Notes: generated by a model not told the origin, from the letters alone. Shown: positions 50,176 through 59,767, counted from the stretch's first letter. The stretch: DNA of 64,000 nt from Dryocola clanedunensis subsp. sulfonylureivorans (GCF_016756775.1 NZ_JAERMU010000009.1:124001-188000), one strand, 5' to 3'. Numbers and translations are program-made.

Positions 50176-50914
50176 ACTCGCCGTGGCAAAGGCATTTGGA
50201 CGCGCCGCAACCACGTACGACGACTACGCCGGTCTACAGCGGCTAAGCGGCAATTATCTGCTAAGCCGTCTGGCCGGGCGCCCGGCGAAAAAAGTACTGG
50301 ATGCAGGCTGTGGAACCGGTTGGTTTAGCCGTTACTGGCAGGCCCAGGGCAGCAGTGTGATGGCATTGGATCTTTCTGTAACCATGCTCAATCAGGCTCG
50401 GGATAATCAGGTTGCGCAGTTTTACCTCGAAGGCGATATCGAATCTCTCCCCCTGGCGGACGAGCAGATCGATCTTGCCTGGAGCAACCTGGCCATCCAG
50501 TGGTGCCATGATTTACGACGTGGATTGAGCGAGCTGTATCGGGTTACCAGCCCCGGCGGATGCATTGCTTTTACGACGCTTGCCGCAGGTTCACTGCCGG
50601 AGCTGCATGCAGCCTGGCAGGCTGTGGATGAGCGACCACACGCCAATGCGTTCCTGTCTTATAGCGAGATAGAAGCCGCCTGTGGCGGTTGGCGAACATC
50701 GTTGCACCTTGAAGAGATAACCCAGTCTTTCCCGGATGTGATGAGTGCCATGCGAACCCTGAAAGGTGTGGGTGCCACGCACCTGCACGATGGACGCACC
50801 AATGCGCTGATGACTCGCCAGCAATTACAGCGTTTGAGCCTTGCCTGGCCGCAAAAAAACGGTGAATTTCCGTTAACCTGGCGGCTCGTTTCTGGAGTCA
50901 TAGAACGTGATTAA
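50156..50914 (+). CDS. bioC: Malonyl-ACP O-methyltransferase
   Basis: Methylates malonyl-ACP so that fatty-acid synthesis can build the pimeloyl chain. It is 252 residues against 251 in E. coli. The SAM-binding motif VLDAGCGTG lies at 48-56. The ATG at 50156, within the end of bioF, gives the family start [18 protein letters not shown]. Confidence 0.97.
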   Translation: MTKPVDKLAVAKAFGRAATTYDDYAGLQRLSGNYLLSRLAGRPAKKVLDAGCGTGWFSRYWQAQGSSVMALDLSVTMLNQARDNQVAQFYLEGDIESLPLADEQIDLAWSNLAIQWCHDLRRGLSELYRVTSPGGCIAFTTLAAGSLPELHAAWQAVDERPHANAFLSYSEIEAACGGWRTSLHLEEITQSFPDVMSAMRTLKGVGATHLHDGRTNALMTRQQLQRLSLAWPQKNGEFPLTWRLVSGVIERD

Positions 50915-51590
50915 AAAATGGTTTGTTACCGGCACGGACACGGAGGTCGGTAAAACGATTGCCAGCTGCGCATTACTACAGGCTGCAGCCATGGCGGGCT
51001 ACCGGACGGCAGGCTACAAGCCAGTTGCTTCGGGCAGTGAAATGACGCCGGAAGGGATTCGCAATGGTGATGCGCTGGCCTTACAGCGCAACAGCAATCA
51101 GTTACTCCGCTATGAACAGGTCAATCCGGTGGCATTTCTGGAGCCGACTTCGCCGCACATCATCAGCGCGGATGAGGGCAGGCCCATTGAGCTCTCTACG
51201 CTCTCAACGGGCCTGAACGAACTGTGCCTTTTGGCAGATTGGGTACAGGTAGAAGGTGCCGGAGGCTGGTTCACACCTCTCTCAGAAACCACCACTTTTG
51301 CTGACTGGGTCGTTGCGGAGCAGCTTCCGGTGATTCTGGTCGTGGGGGTAAAGCTGGGTTGCATCAACCATGCAGTATTAACTGCGCAGGCAGTGCAGAA
51401 TGCAGGTTTGTCGCTGGCTGGTTGGATAGCAAACGACGTACAGCCCGCCGGCAAACGTCACACAGAATATATGGCAACCCTAAAGCGTATGCTGTCCGCA
51501 CCGCTGCTGGGTGAAATCCCCTATCTGTCCGTGTTGGACGAAAAGACTTCCCTGGGCCACTATCTGGATTTATCTCCTTTTACGAACTGA
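50907..51590 (+). CDS. bioD: ATP-dependent dethiobiotin synthetase
   Basis: Closes the ureido ring of dethiobiotin using CO2 and ATP. It is 227 residues against 225 in E. coli. The P-loop GTDTEVGKT lies at residues 9-17, and VEGAGGWFTPL is present mid-protein. The start is GTG at 50907, overlapping bioC by 8 bases. It is the last gene of bioBFCD. Confidence 0.97.
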   Translation: MIKKWFVTGTDTEVGKTIASCALLQAAAMAGYRTAGYKPVASGSEMTPEGIRNGDALALQRNSNQLLRYEQVNPVAFLEPTSPHIISADEGRPIELSTLSTGLNELCLLADWVQVEGAGGWFTPLSETTTFADWVVAEQLPVILVVGVKLGCINHAVLTAQAVQNAGLSLAGWIANDVQPAGKRHTEYMATLKRMLSAPLLGEIPYLSVLDEKTSLGHYLDLSPFTN

Positions 51591-51618
51591 ATCGCACTTT
51601 TTAGTGGCTTCCCTGCAA

Positions 51619-51640
51619 CGCCCGAATAGATATTCGGGCG
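51619..51640 (+). terminator. Hairpin terminator after bioD
   Basis: CGCCCGAATA/TATTCGGGCG is a 10-bp stem with a GA centre, followed by ATATTTC. The T-run is poor, so efficiency is uncertain. Confidence 0.65.
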
Positions 51641-51763
51641 ATATTTCAGAAATTTCTCCTCCTCAAAAACAACGCTTCTTCGCCTGAGCAATAACAGATA
51701 AATTAACGTCATCTTTTGGTTGTCATGTGAAAACCATTGTGGGATATTAATAAGGAGATTTCT

Positions 51764-52024
51764 ATGGCGCGTCGAGCACATCCAGATAAGGACATCGAAG
51801 CCGCATTAACCTACGCGGAAAGTCAGGGCTGGCGGGTATTACCCGGAGGTGCGCACTGCTGGGGGAAAATGTACTGCCCGTGGAATGACAAAACCTGCCG
51901 CTGCGGTGAGTTTTGCATTAGCTGCATCTGGGGCACGCCTCGCAGCGCGCGGAACCACGCCAGGCTGATAAGGCGTGTCGTGGACAAGTGCAGTCTGGAT
52001 GCAACGACGGCAGTAAGACATTAA
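51764..52024 (+). CDS. Small cysteine-rich protein, HicA-like (predicted)
   Basis: 86 residues; no gene name recognised. The N-terminal half (IEAALTYAESQGWRVLPGGAH) resembles HicA toxins, in which a Gly-x-His motif after a GW turn carries the catalytic histidine; here it is His31. It differs by a dense cysteine cluster (Cys32, 38, 45, 47, 51, 54), likely a metal site. The C-terminal helix is basic (RNHARLIRRVVDK). The ribosome site AAGGAG is good. It is 16 bases from the next gene, with which it forms a two-gene unit absent from E. coli between bioD and uvrB. The toxin role is inference. Confidence 0.8.
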   Translation: MARRAHPDKDIEAALTYAESQGWRVLPGGAHCWGKMYCPWNDKTCRCGEFCISCIWGTPRSARNHARLIRRVVDKCSLDATTAVRH

Positions 52025-52040
52025 ATCCAAGGAGATAAGC

Positions 52041-52562
52041 ATGTCAGAATTCAGTTTTACGCTGATCTTTACCCTGCCAACAGATAACCAGGATCCGGCT
52101 TGCTGGGTAGAGGCATTGGGGGCAAACGGCTGTGACGACGCGCTGATTGGCATCGGTGTCACCGGGCGAATTGCGCTGGATTTCATCCGCGAAGCACCCA
52201 CAGCGGCAGCGGCTGTCGTGTCAGCTATTGAGGATGCCAAACGCACGCTTCGCGGCGCAAAACTTGTCGAGGTCACGCCAGACCTGGTGGGGTTAACCGA
52301 TATCGCCGAGCTGCTGGGCTATTCCCGGCAGTACATGCGCAAAGTCATGGTGAATCGCGCAGCGTTTCCTGCCCCGGTGCACGATGGAAAAACAGCGCTA
52401 TGGCATCTTGACTCTGTCCTGCGCTGGCTGCGCGAAAACAAAATTTCGAATGTACCGCTACCCTTGCTTGAACTTGCCGCCGTTACCCGGCAGTGCAACC
52501 TGCAGCGTGAGCTTGCGTCACTGGACAGCACGCTGCAACACGAGCTTGGTAAGCTGCACTAA
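52041..52562 (+). CDS. Predicted DNA-binding partner protein, HicB-like plus HTH
   Basis: 173 residues; no gene name recognised. Residues 1-80 look like an alpha/beta domain similar in layout to HicB antitoxins (FTLIFTLP, then IALDFIREAPTAAAAVVSAIEDAKR). Residues 84-130 form a helix-turn-helix of the MerR/AlpA kind (LTDIAELLGYSRQYMRKVMV, then FPAPVHDGKTALWHLDSVLRWLRE). The C-terminal 40 residues are helical. It could autoregulate the pair and neutralise the small upstream protein. Ribosome site AAGGAG. Confidence 0.8.
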   Translation: MSEFSFTLIFTLPTDNQDPACWVEALGANGCDDALIGIGVTGRIALDFIREAPTAAAAVVSAIEDAKRTLRGAKLVEVTPDLVGLTDIAELLGYSRQYMRKVMVNRAAFPAPVHDGKTALWHLDSVLRWLRENKISNVPLPLLELAAVTRQCNLQRELASLDSTLQHELGKLH

Positions 52563-52611
52563 TGACAGGTTATCGGGTGAAAAAGCCGCGGCAGCAGCCC
52601 CCCTGTCAGGG

Positions 52612-53322
52612 TTAAGGCATCATCCAGTTTGACACCAGCTTCTCATCCAGCTGCTCGGCTTTACCCTGAGCAACATTGCGACCACGATGTAAAAGACAGA
52701 AGCGATCCGCGACACGGTGAATGAACGATAACCGCTGCTCCACGAGCAAAATCGTCAGGCCAAAATCACGGTTCAGGCGGCGAACGATACCGCTCAGCTC
52801 GTGGATAAAACGTTGCCCGCTTCCTGGCGTCGGTTCATCAAGGATCAGCAGCTTTGGCTCCGTCACCAGAGCTCTTGCCAGGGCGAGCCGCTGCTGCGAA
52901 TCATATTGCAGTTCCCCCCCTCTGACGTGTCGCAGGGAATAGAGCTCGGGGAAAAGCTGATAGACCATATCGGGGATAGCCCTGGCGTGCTCGTTACCTG
53001 CCAGCAGCGCAATCTGCAGATTCTCCTCGACGCTGAGCTGGGAAAATAGACGGCGCTCCTGGGCAACATAGCTTATTCCCAGAGCCGCACGATCTTCAAT
53101 GGGTCTGGCCAGCAGGTCCTGGGGCGGCTGTCCTGCCTCGTTCCAGGTGATGCTGCCGCTCTCCACTGGCAGATAACCGGTAATACAGTTCATCAGCGTG
53201 GTCTTGCCCATTCCTGGGGCGCCCAGCAGGCAGGTACATTCTCCTTTCGTCAGCTCCAGATCGAAGTTCCACAGGATATGCTTCTCGCCATAAAACTGAT
53301 TAACAGCGCGTAAACTCAACAT
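52612..53322 (-). CDS. Orphan ABC ATPase, UrtE/LivF-like, with an altered signature motif
   Basis: 236 residues, similar over its length to UrtE-type ATPases of urea and branched-chain amino-acid importers. Walker A GAPGMGKT (34-41), Q-loop Gln88, Walker B LLILDEP (158-164) and the LLVEQ switch of LivF proteins are present. The signature LSGGQ is replaced by LQYDS (138-142), losing the Ser and both Gly that contact ATP. No permease or binding-protein gene is near. It could be a decaying remnant or a regulatory NBD-like protein. Confidence 0.85.
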   Translation of the reverse strand: MLSLRAVNQFYGEKHILWNFDLELTKGECTCLLGAPGMGKTTLMNCITGYLPVESGSITWNEAGQPPQDLLARPIEDRAALGISYVAQERRLFSQLSVEENLQIALLAGNEHARAIPDMVYQLFPELYSLRHVRGGELQYDSQQRLALARALVTEPKLLILDEPTPGSGQRFIHELSGIVRRLNRDFGLTILLVEQRLSFIHRVADRFCLLHRGRNVAQGKAEQLDEKLVSNWMMP

Positions 53323-53775
53323 GCGTCAGCTCCTCACGACAGGGTAAACAGATAAAGCCAATAGTCGGGCTGTTGGCGGGCAATGAACCCATGACACTCA
53401 GGCTTCCTGCATCTCTCCCGAAGGAGGGGGTGAGTTCCTCTGTGTAAGCAGTGCAATTATCTTGCCATCTCCTGTAAGGAGAGGCAGAACAGGCCAGGTT
53501 TGGGAATAGCCTTATAAATCTGGGGAGGGGAAAGCCGCTGTCTCATACCGAACCGTTCCGGTGCACTCTGTCAGTGCCTGACTCTTCTCAATTTTGGTGC
53601 AGAAGAGTGCTCGGGTGAGCGGGATATATCCCGAATTTGTGAGCCGCCTCAAGCTGCCCGCTCGCGGTAAAAAAGGCGAACTTAATGGAAAAAAAATCCC
53701 GAAAATTTTTTTTCAGGGTAAAAATACGGTTTGTGTGGATTTTTGCGAGCGGCTACCCAAAAGGCCTGGATGCAC

Positions 53776-53798
53776 TTATCCACTATTCCTGTGGATAA
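53776..53798. promoter_or_regulatory. Pair of inverted DnaA boxes upstream of uvrB
   Basis: TTATCCACT (53776-53784, 8 of 9) faces the perfect box TTATCCACA on the minus strand (53790-53798), five bases apart, within a wider TGCAC...GTGCA inverted repeat. E. coli uvrB also has a DnaA-bound upstream element. Confidence 0.75.
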
Positions 53799-54100
53799 CC
53801 TTGTGCATTAGAGTTAGAAAACTATCGGTGAACGAGAGCGGGCGCGGCTTGCGCGCGGATTGGCGCGAAACCGGTCTTTTGTGGAAAGTTGTTTAAATTT
53901 AGATGGTTAGATAAAAGCAATCCGTGTAAGAAAAGTGTCAAATATCCATCACTCACTTTCATTACACTGCTTGACAAATGTTAAATGCCAAAAAAATCTG
54001 GGGATAACCCCTGAAGGCCAGTGATAAATTCCGCAGTTGATGAAATTGCACGCAAAGCACGCCATTATTTGGTGGCGTAATGGACATACGGGAAGTTGGA

Positions 54101-54119
54101 ACTGGTTTTTCATCCAGTA
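54101..54119 (+). promoter_or_regulatory. LexA (SOS) box of uvrB
   Basis: CTG-N10-CAG with the extended form ACTGGTTTTTCATCCAGTA, one or two bases from the E. coli uvrB SOS box. It lies 76 bases before the start codon, so uvrB is DNA-damage inducible. Confidence 0.93.
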
Positions 54120-54194
54120 TTAATGACTGGCAAAAATTCCTGTGGCGAGTAAAATTATCCTCCGGCCCGCGAGTTCTTCACCAGGTAGCCCCGC

Positions 54195-56210
54195 ATGAGT
54201 AAAGCGTTCAAACTAAATTCCGCATTCAAACCTTCAGGCGATCAGCCTGAGGCCATTCGTCGTCTGGAAGAGGGGCTGGAAGATGGCCTTGCCCACCAGA
54301 CGCTGCTGGGGGTAACCGGCTCAGGGAAAACCTTCACCGTGGCAAACGTGATTGCGGATTTGCAACGCCCCACTATGGTGCTGGCACCTAACAAAACCCT
54401 CGCGGCACAGCTTTATGGCGAGATGAAAGAGTTCTTCCCGGACAATGCGGTCGAGTTTTTCGTCTCCTACTACGACTACTATCAGCCGGAAGCCTATGTC
54501 CCCAGCTCCGACACCTTCATCGAAAAAGATTCCTCCGTTAACGAGCACATTGAGCAGATGCGCCTGTCGGCGACCAAAGCGCTGTTGGAGCGTCGCGATG
54601 TGATCGTAGTGGCATCCGTTTCGGCGATCTACGGTCTGGGCGATCCGGATCTCTATCTGAAGATGATGCTGCACCTCACCAAAGGGATGATCATCGATCA
54701 GCGTTCAATTCTGCGCCGCCTGACCGAACTGCAATATTCCCGTAACGATCAGGCGTTCCAGCGCGGCACCTTCCGGGTTCGGGGTGAGGTCATCGACATT
54801 TTCCCGGCGGAATCTGACGATCTTGCCCTGCGCGTGGAGTTGTTTGACGAAGAAGTTGAACGCCTTTCACTGTTTGATCCCTTAACAGGGCAGGTTGACC
54901 AGGCGATCCAGCGCTTCACTGTCTATCCAAAAACGCACTATGTGACGCCGCGTGAACGTATCCTGCAGGCCATGGAAGAGATCAAAGTCGAACTGGCAGA
55001 CAGACGCAAGGTGCTGCTGGCCAACAACAAATTGCTTGAAGAGCAGCGTTTAACCCAGCGGACACAGTTCGATTTAGAGATGATGAACGAGCTGGGATAC
55101 TGTTCGGGCGTCGAAAACTACTCGCGCTTCCTCTCCGGCCGTGGGCCTGGGGAAGCGCCGCCAACGCTGTTTGACTACCTGCCTGCGGATGGCCTGCTGG
55201 TAGTGGATGAATCCCACGTTACCATCCCGCAGATTGGCGGCATGTATCGCGGCGACCGGGCACGGAAAGAGACGCTGGTTGAATATGGCTTCCGCCTGCC
55301 TTCCGCGCTGGATAACCGTCCGCTTAAATTTGAAGAGTTCGAAGCGCTGGCTCCACAAACCATTTATGTCTCCGCAACGCCCGGTAACTACGAGCTGGAG
55401 AAATCCGGTGACGACATTGTCGATCAGGTCGTACGTCCAACCGGCCTGCTTGATCCCATCATTGAAGTACGCCCGGTAGCCACCCAGGTGGACGATCTGC
55501 TCTCGGAGATCCGTAAACGCGTCGAAATTAACGAGCGCGTGCTGGTGACCACGCTCACCAAACGCATGGCGGAAGACCTGACTGAGTATCTGGAAGAGCA
55601 CGGCGAGAAGGTGCGTTACCTGCACTCAGATATCGATACGGTAGAACGTATGGAGATCATCCGCGATTTGCGCCTTGGGGAGTTCGACGTGCTCGTCGGT
55701 ATCAACCTGCTGCGTGAGGGGCTGGATATGCCGGAAGTCTCGCTGGTGGCGATTCTCGACGCAGATAAAGAGGGCTTCCTGCGTTCGGAGCGATCTCTCA
55801 TCCAGACCATCGGCCGTGCGGCGCGTAACGTTAACGGCAAGGCAATTCTGTACGGTGACAAAATTACCCCGTCCATGGCGAAGGCGATTGGCGAAACGGA
55901 ACGTCGTCGCGAGAAGCAGCAGCACTACAACGAAGAAAACGGCATCACGCCGCAGGGTCTGAACAAGAAAGTGGTGGATATCCTGCAGCTCGGCGAGGGG
56001 ATGGCGAAAACCAAAGGCCGTATGAAGAGCAAAGCGCGCAGCGTGATTGAAGACGACGAAATCATCCTCACGCCGAAAGCGCTCCAGCAGAAAATCCATC
56101 AGCTGGAAGCCAAAATGCTGGAACATGCCCAGAACCTTGAATTTGAAGAGGCGGCACAGGTGCGCGACCAGCTCCATCAGCTGCGGGATCTGTTTATTGC
56201 GGCATCATGA
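54195..56210 (+). CDS. uvrB: Excinuclease ABC subunit B
   Basis: Damage-verifying helicase-like subunit of nucleotide excision repair. It is 671 residues against 673 in E. coli. Walker A GVTGSGKT (39-46), the damage-probing beta-hairpin region ([12 protein letters not shown], about 92-103), [12 protein letters not shown], helicase motif V/VI ([12 protein letters not shown]), and a C-terminal UVR domain (about 630-665) that contacts UvrC. Induced through LexA. Confidence 0.98.
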   Translation: MSKAFKLNSAFKPSGDQPEAIRRLEEGLEDGLAHQTLLGVTGSGKTFTVANVIADLQRPTMVLAPNKTLAAQLYGEMKEFFPDNAVEFFVSYYDYYQPEAYVPSSDTFIEKDSSVNEHIEQMRLSATKALLERRDVIVVASVSAIYGLGDPDLYLKMMLHLTKGMIIDQRSILRRLTELQYSRNDQAFQRGTFRVRGEVIDIFPAESDDLALRVELFDEEVERLSLFDPLTGQVDQAIQRFTVYPKTHYVTPRERILQAMEEIKVELADRRKVLLANNKLLEEQRLTQRTQFDLEMMNELGYCSGVENYSRFLSGRGPGEAPPTLFDYLPADGLLVVDESHVTIPQIGGMYRGDRARKETLVEYGFRLPSALDNRPLKFEEFEALAPQTIYVSATPGNYELEKSGDDIVDQVVRPTGLLDPIIEVRPVATQVDDLLSEIRKRVEINERVLVTTLTKRMAEDLTEYLEEHGEKVRYLHSDIDTVERMEIIRDLRLGEFDVLVGINLLREGLDMPEVSLVAILDADKEGFLRSERSLIQTIGRAARNVNGKAILYGDKITPSMAKAIGETERRREKQQHYNEENGITPQGLNKKVVDILQLGEGMAKTKGRMKSKARSVIEDDEIILTPKALQQKIHQLEAKMLEHAQNLEFEEAAQVRDQLHQLRDLFIAAS

Positions 56211-56240
56211 GAACAGCGTCGGGTGACGCTTTCGTTTTCC

Positions 56241-56263
56241 CCCTCTCCCTTTTAGGGAGAGGG
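56241..56263. terminator. Hairpin after uvrB, common enterobacterial intergenic repeat
   Basis: CCCTCTCCCT/AGGGAGAGGG, perfect 10-bp arms with loop TTT, followed by the GCCGGGGTGAGGG tail common in enteric intergenic repeats. It lies between convergent uvrB and ybhK and can serve both. A shorter relative closes the gal operon at 32611-32635. Confidence 0.8.
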
Positions 56264-56280
56264 CCGGGGTGAGGGTAAAA

Positions 56281-57189
56281 TCATCCCAGCGTCTGAATCG
56301 CCTTCTCAAGCGCCTGGCGCAAAAGATGGCGGTCGTGTCGATAGGGAATATCGCTGGCCTCAAGCGGCTCCTGAATCACTACGCGATCCTGTACGTCACA
56401 GACATCTTCATGCGGGCCAACCACCACCGCATCGATGATTCGTTTTCCGACCCGCTGCTCCATAATGTCCAGCTTATTCTTTAGGCTCAGGCTGGCCGCC
56501 GCCACGCTCAGCTCGCGTCCCAGATTATCGATATACACCACCGGCGCAGGCGTTCGGCGCAGCGCCTGATCCATATCTTCAAGCAGCAGCAGCGGCATCA
56601 GGCTGGTATAAAAACTTCCCGGACCAATAAGAATCAGGTCCGCTTCGGCAATGGCTTCTACCGCTTCGCGCGTCGCATGGGCTTTCGGGTAGAGCATCAG
56701 CTCCTGCGGTGGTGAAGCGAGGTTGTCGATATTCACTTCGCCGTAGACAAAATGGCCGTCCGCATCGGTAGCCATCAGATCTACCGGCTGCTCGGACATC
56801 GGAATCAACAATGCATCGACCTTAAGCAGGTTGCGAATGAGATTAATGGCTTCCAGAGGCCGCACGCTCAGGTGATCCAGAGCCTTTAACATTAGATTTC
56901 CAAGGTTATGACCGGAAAGCTCGCCGTTACCGCCAAAACGATACTCAAACATTGCCGATGCGACGCTGGGTTCGGTAATGAGCTGGTTTAAACAGTTGCG
57001 CATATCGCCCCAGGCAATGCCACCTTCAGAGCGTCGAATACGCCCGGTGGAACCGCCGTTATCGGTGGTTGTCACAATACCGGTCAGACGTGACCCCATA
57101 GACGAAAGGGAGGACATCACCCGGCCAAGACCGTGTCCACCGCCGAGTGCTACTACCCGATCAAGATCCGCAAACGTGCGACTGCGCAT
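56281..57189 (-). CDS. ybhK: YbhK, CofD/YvcK-family gluconeogenesis factor
   Basis: 302 residues, as in E. coli YbhK. The nucleotide-binding start [17 protein letters not shown] (about 12-28), [11 protein letters not shown] and [13 protein letters not shown] motifs define the CofD-like/YvcK family, whose members bind UDP-sugars and affect cell-wall metabolism in Bacillus. The E. coli role is undefined. It is divergent from moaA. Confidence 0.95.
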   Translation of the reverse strand: MRSRTFADLDRVVALGGGHGLGRVMSSLSSMGSRLTGIVTTTDNGGSTGRIRRSEGGIAWGDMRNCLNQLITEPSVASAMFEYRFGGNGELSGHNLGNLMLKALDHLSVRPLEAINLIRNLLKVDALLIPMSEQPVDLMATDADGHFVYGEVNIDNLASPPQELMLYPKAHATREAVEAIAEADLILIGPGSFYTSLMPLLLLEDMDQALRRTPAPVVYIDNLGRELSVAAASLSLKNKLDIMEQRVGKRIIDAVVVGPHEDVCDVQDRVVIQEPLEASDIPYRHDRHLLRQALEKAIQTLG

Positions 57190-57264
57190 AGCTATTCCTT
57201 ATGAAAACTCTCCGGCTTAAGGTAGCGTAAAAGCGCCGAAAAAACGATGCAGGCTCTGGGGTTA

Positions 57265-57278
57265 ATGATGTATATCAA
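57265..57278 (+). promoter_or_regulatory. FNR box upstream of moaA
   Basis: ATGAT-N4-ATCAA matches the FNR consensus TTGAT-N4-ATCAA at 9 of 10 positions. E. coli moaA is induced anaerobically by FNR. Confidence 0.75.
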
Positions 57279-57327
57279 GGTAAAAGTTAACTTTTCGCGT
57301 ACTCTGTGTCGAAATTGAACGATTAGT

Positions 57328-57353
57328 TCGTTATGTATGGATTTATATAACGA
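57328..57353 (+). promoter_or_regulatory. ModE box of the moaA promoter
   Basis: A 26-base inverted repeat with outer arms TCGTTAT/ATAACGA and core TATAT elements, the same outer arms as the modA operator. At moa ModE acts as an activator in E. coli. Confidence 0.9.
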
Positions 57354-57396
57354 AAGCTGCTATGGCGAACCTGTTCCCAACGCGCTACTATCGTTA

Positions 57397-57508
57397 AACA
57401 CACACTAAGCCTCTGGACCTAAATCGTAAGACAAGGTGCTTTGGCCGTGACCCTCCCGGTCACCAGGGTGCAGAAAGAAATGCCTGCATCTCCCGTATTT
57501 GGAAAGGT
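57397..57508 (+). promoter_or_regulatory. Molybdenum-cofactor (Moco) riboswitch leader of moaA
   Basis: The moaA leader contains the conserved Moco RNA motif landmarks, including the P-stem CCGTGACC/GGTCACCAGG around CTCCC (57445-57467) and the downstream CTGCATCTCCCG and GGAAAGGTG next to the start codon. In E. coli this RNA represses moaABCDE translation when cofactor is abundant. The limits are approximate. Confidence 0.85.
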
Positions 57509-57512
57509 GTTT

Positions 57513-58502
57513 ATGGCTTCACAACTGACCGATGCGTTTGCGCGCAAATTCTTCTATCTGCGTCTGTCCATCACCGACGTCTGCAACTTCCGTTGCAACT
57601 ATTGCCTGCCCGACGGCTACAAGCCGCACGGCGTGGCGAATAAAAGTTTCCTCAACGTCGATGAAATTCGCCGTGTCACCCGTGCCTTTGCCGCACTGGG
57701 GACGGAAAAAGTCCGTCTCACCGGTGGCGAACCCTCATTACGTCGTGATTTCCCCGAAATCATTGCCGCCGTCCGCGAAAACGCAGCCATTCGTCAGCTG
57801 GCGGTGACCACCAATGGCTATCGCCTGGCTCGCGACGTACAGCAATGGCGCGATGCGGGATTGACCGCCGTTAACGTCAGCGTCGATAGCCTCGATGCCC
57901 GCCAGTTTCACGCCATTACCGGGCAGGACAAATTCCGCCAGGTGATGGACGGTATTGACGCGACCTTTGCCGCCGGATTCACAAAAGTAAAAGTTAATAC
58001 GGTGCTGATGCGTGGCGTAAACAGTCATGAGCTGGAGACCTTCCTCGCGTGGATTAAACCGCGTCCCATTCAGCTGCGCTTTATCGAACTGATGGAAACC
58101 GGCGACGGCGGCGAACTGTTCCGTAAATACCATATTTCCGGCACTACTATCCGCGATCAGCTGCTACAGCGCGGCTGGGTACGTCAGCTAAGCGGCCGCA
58201 GCGACGGCCCGGCGCAGGTCTTCTGCCATCCGGACTATGAAGGCGAAATTGGTCTTATCATGCCCTATGAAAAAGACTTCTGTGCCACCTGCAACCGCCT
58301 GCGCGTCTCTTCCGTCGGCAACCTGCATCTCTGCCTGTTCGGCGAGGGGGGCATCTCCCTGCGCGACCTGTTAGCGGACGATGCGCAGGGCGAGGCGCTC
58401 GAAGCGCGCATCTCGTCGGCGCTGGCCCAGAAAAAGCAGACCCATTTCCTGCATGACGGTCATACCGGCATCACACAAAACCTGTCCTGGATTGGTGGAT
58501 AG
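57513..58502 (+). CDS. moaA: GTP 3',8-cyclase MoaA
   Basis: A radical-SAM enzyme that starts molybdopterin synthesis from GTP. It is 329 residues, as in E. coli. The N-terminal cluster cysteines 24, 28 and 31 lie in [11 protein letters not shown]; the C-terminal cluster is in CATCNRLR and LHLCLFG; the protein ends with the essential Gly-Gly. The start at 57513 is chosen over an in-frame ATG at 57441, which would lie within the riboswitch. Confidence 0.98.
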   Translation: MASQLTDAFARKFFYLRLSITDVCNFRCNYCLPDGYKPHGVANKSFLNVDEIRRVTRAFAALGTEKVRLTGGEPSLRRDFPEIIAAVRENAAIRQLAVTTNGYRLARDVQQWRDAGLTAVNVSVDSLDARQFHAITGQDKFRQVMDGIDATFAAGFTKVKVNTVLMRGVNSHELETFLAWIKPRPIQLRFIELMETGDGGELFRKYHISGTTIRDQLLQRGWVRQLSGRSDGPAQVFCHPDYEGEIGLIMPYEKDFCATCNRLRVSSVGNLHLCLFGEGGISLRDLLADDAQGEALEARISSALAQKKQTHFLHDGHTGITQNLSWIGG

Positions 58503-58526
58503 CGTCAAAAATTAAGGAGAATAAGT

Positions 58527-59039
58527 ATGAGTCAGGTAAGCGAAGCGTTTATCCCGGCGCGTATTGCCATTTTGACGGTCTCCGGCCGCCGTACCGAGGA
58601 AGATGACACCTCTGGCCACTATCTTCACGAGTCCGCAACCGAAGCAGGCCACGAGGTTGTAGACAAAGCCATTGTGAAAGAGAATCGCTATGCGATCCGC
58701 GCCCAGGTGTCACAATGGATTGCCAGCGAGAACGTGCAGGTAGTCCTGATCAACGGCGGCACGGGTTTTACCGATGGCGACCAGGTCCCCGAAGCGCTTC
58801 TGCCACTTTTCGACCGTGAAATAGAAGGTTTTGGCGAGCTGTTTCGCATGCTCTCTTACGAAGAGATCGGCACTTCCACGCTGCAGTCTCGTGCCGTCGC
58901 AGGGATGGCCAATCGTACGCTGATTTTTGCCATGCCCGGCTCGACGAAAGCCTGCCGTACCGCATGGGAAAACATCATTCTTCAGCAGCTGGATGCCACC
59001 CAGCGTCCCTGCAACTTCCATCCCCACATCAAGAAATAG
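58527..59039 (+). CDS. moaB: Molybdenum cofactor biosynthesis protein B
   Basis: 170 residues, as in E. coli MoaB; MogA/MoaB fold with the GGTGFTDGDQVPEA motif near 76-89 that binds pterin in the family. Molybdopterin adenylylation is done mainly by MogA in E. coli, and MoaB may be redundant. It starts 24 bases after moaA with an AAGGAG ribosome site. Confidence 0.97.
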   Translation: MSQVSEAFIPARIAILTVSGRRTEEDDTSGHYLHESATEAGHEVVDKAIVKENRYAIRAQVSQWIASENVQVVLINGGTGFTDGDQVPEALLPLFDREIEGFGELFRMLSYEEIGTSTLQSRAVAGMANRTLIFAMPGSTKACRTAWENIILQQLDATQRPCNFHPHIKK

Positions 59040-59042
59040 ACT

Positions 59043-59528
59043 ATGTCGCAACTGACCCATATTAACGCCGCCGGCGAAGCGCACATGGTGGACGTATCCA
59101 CTAAAAATGAGACCGTGCGCGAAGCCCGCGCTGAAGCCTTTGTCACCATGCAGGCCGCTACGCTTGCGATGATTGTCGACGGCAGCCACCACAAAGGTGA
59201 TGTGTTTGCCACCGCACGTATCGCGGGCATTCAGGCCGCTAAGCGCACGTGGGAGCTGATCCCGCTGTGCCATCCACTGCTGCTGAGCAAAGTGGAAGTT
59301 AATCTCGAAGCCGAAACTGAGCACAACCGTGTGCGTGTCGAAGCCGTGTGCCGTCTGACAGGGAAAACTGGCGTGGAGATGGAAGCGTTAACTGCCGCTT
59401 CCGTTGCCGCGCTAACGATCTACGACATGTGCAAAGCGGTGCAGAAAGACATGGTCATCGGCCCGGTTCGTCTGCTGACCAAAAGCGGCGGCAAATCCGG
59501 AGACTTTAAGGCGGACAGTCATGATTAA
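59043..59528 (+). CDS. moaC: Cyclic pyranopterin monophosphate synthase MoaC
   Basis: Converts the MoaA product to cyclic pyranopterin monophosphate. It is 161 residues, as in E. coli. The active-site motifs [15 protein letters not shown] and the [10 protein letters not shown] segment with its catalytic Asp and Lys are present. It overlaps moaD by 8 bases. Confidence 0.98.
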   Translation: MSQLTHINAAGEAHMVDVSTKNETVREARAEAFVTMQAATLAMIVDGSHHKGDVFATARIAGIQAAKRTWELIPLCHPLLLSKVEVNLEAETEHNRVRVEAVCRLTGKTGVEMEALTAASVAALTIYDMCKAVQKDMVIGPVRLLTKSGGKSGDFKADSHD

Positions 59529-59766
59529 CGTTTTGTTCTTTGCCCAGGTTCGCGAACTGGTGGACTGCGACAACCTTCAGGTTGAATCAGCCTTTGCCGA
59601 CGTAGAACAGCTGCGTGAGCATCTTGCAGCCAGAAGCGACCGCTGGGCGCTGGCGCTGGAATCCGGCAAGCTGCTGGCAGCGGTAAACCAGACGTTGGTG
59701 AGCTTTGACCATCAGCTAAAAGACGGCGACGAAGTGGCCTTCTTCCCACCGGTGACGGGAGGCTGA
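59521..59766 (+). CDS. moaD: Molybdopterin synthase sulfur carrier subunit
   Basis: A ubiquitin-like sulfur carrier of 81 residues, as in E. coli. It ends in the Gly-Gly tail (FFPPVTGG), which is thiocarboxylated and inserted in MoaE. It overlaps moaC and lies one base from moaE. Confidence 0.98.
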   Translation: MINVLFFAQVRELVDCDNLQVESAFADVEQLREHLAARSDRWALALESGKLLAAVNQTLVSFDHQLKDGDEVAFFPPVTGG

Positions 59767-59767
59767 A

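Larger units (their letters stand above)
53323..54194. promoter_or_regulatory. Long uvrB upstream region without a credible gene
   Basis: 872 bases. The left half holds the promoter of the minus-strand ATPase gene and several small inverted repeats (for example CTCCT/AGGAG near 53480). The right half is AT-rich and holds inverted DnaA boxes and a LexA box. A 100-codon open frame at 53594-53896 has no family resemblance and runs through the DnaA boxes, so I do not call it. Confidence 0.65.

Noticed and set aside
53550-53610. GGTGCA half-sites that might be NtrC sites for the UrtE-like gene
   Set aside because: Only single half-sites, no complete GCACCA-N-TGGTGC element, and no sigma54 promoter found before the gene.
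53594-53896. A 100-codon open frame upstream of uvrB
   Set aside because: It crosses the DnaA boxes, has a biased low-complexity composition, no ribosome site and no family resemblance.
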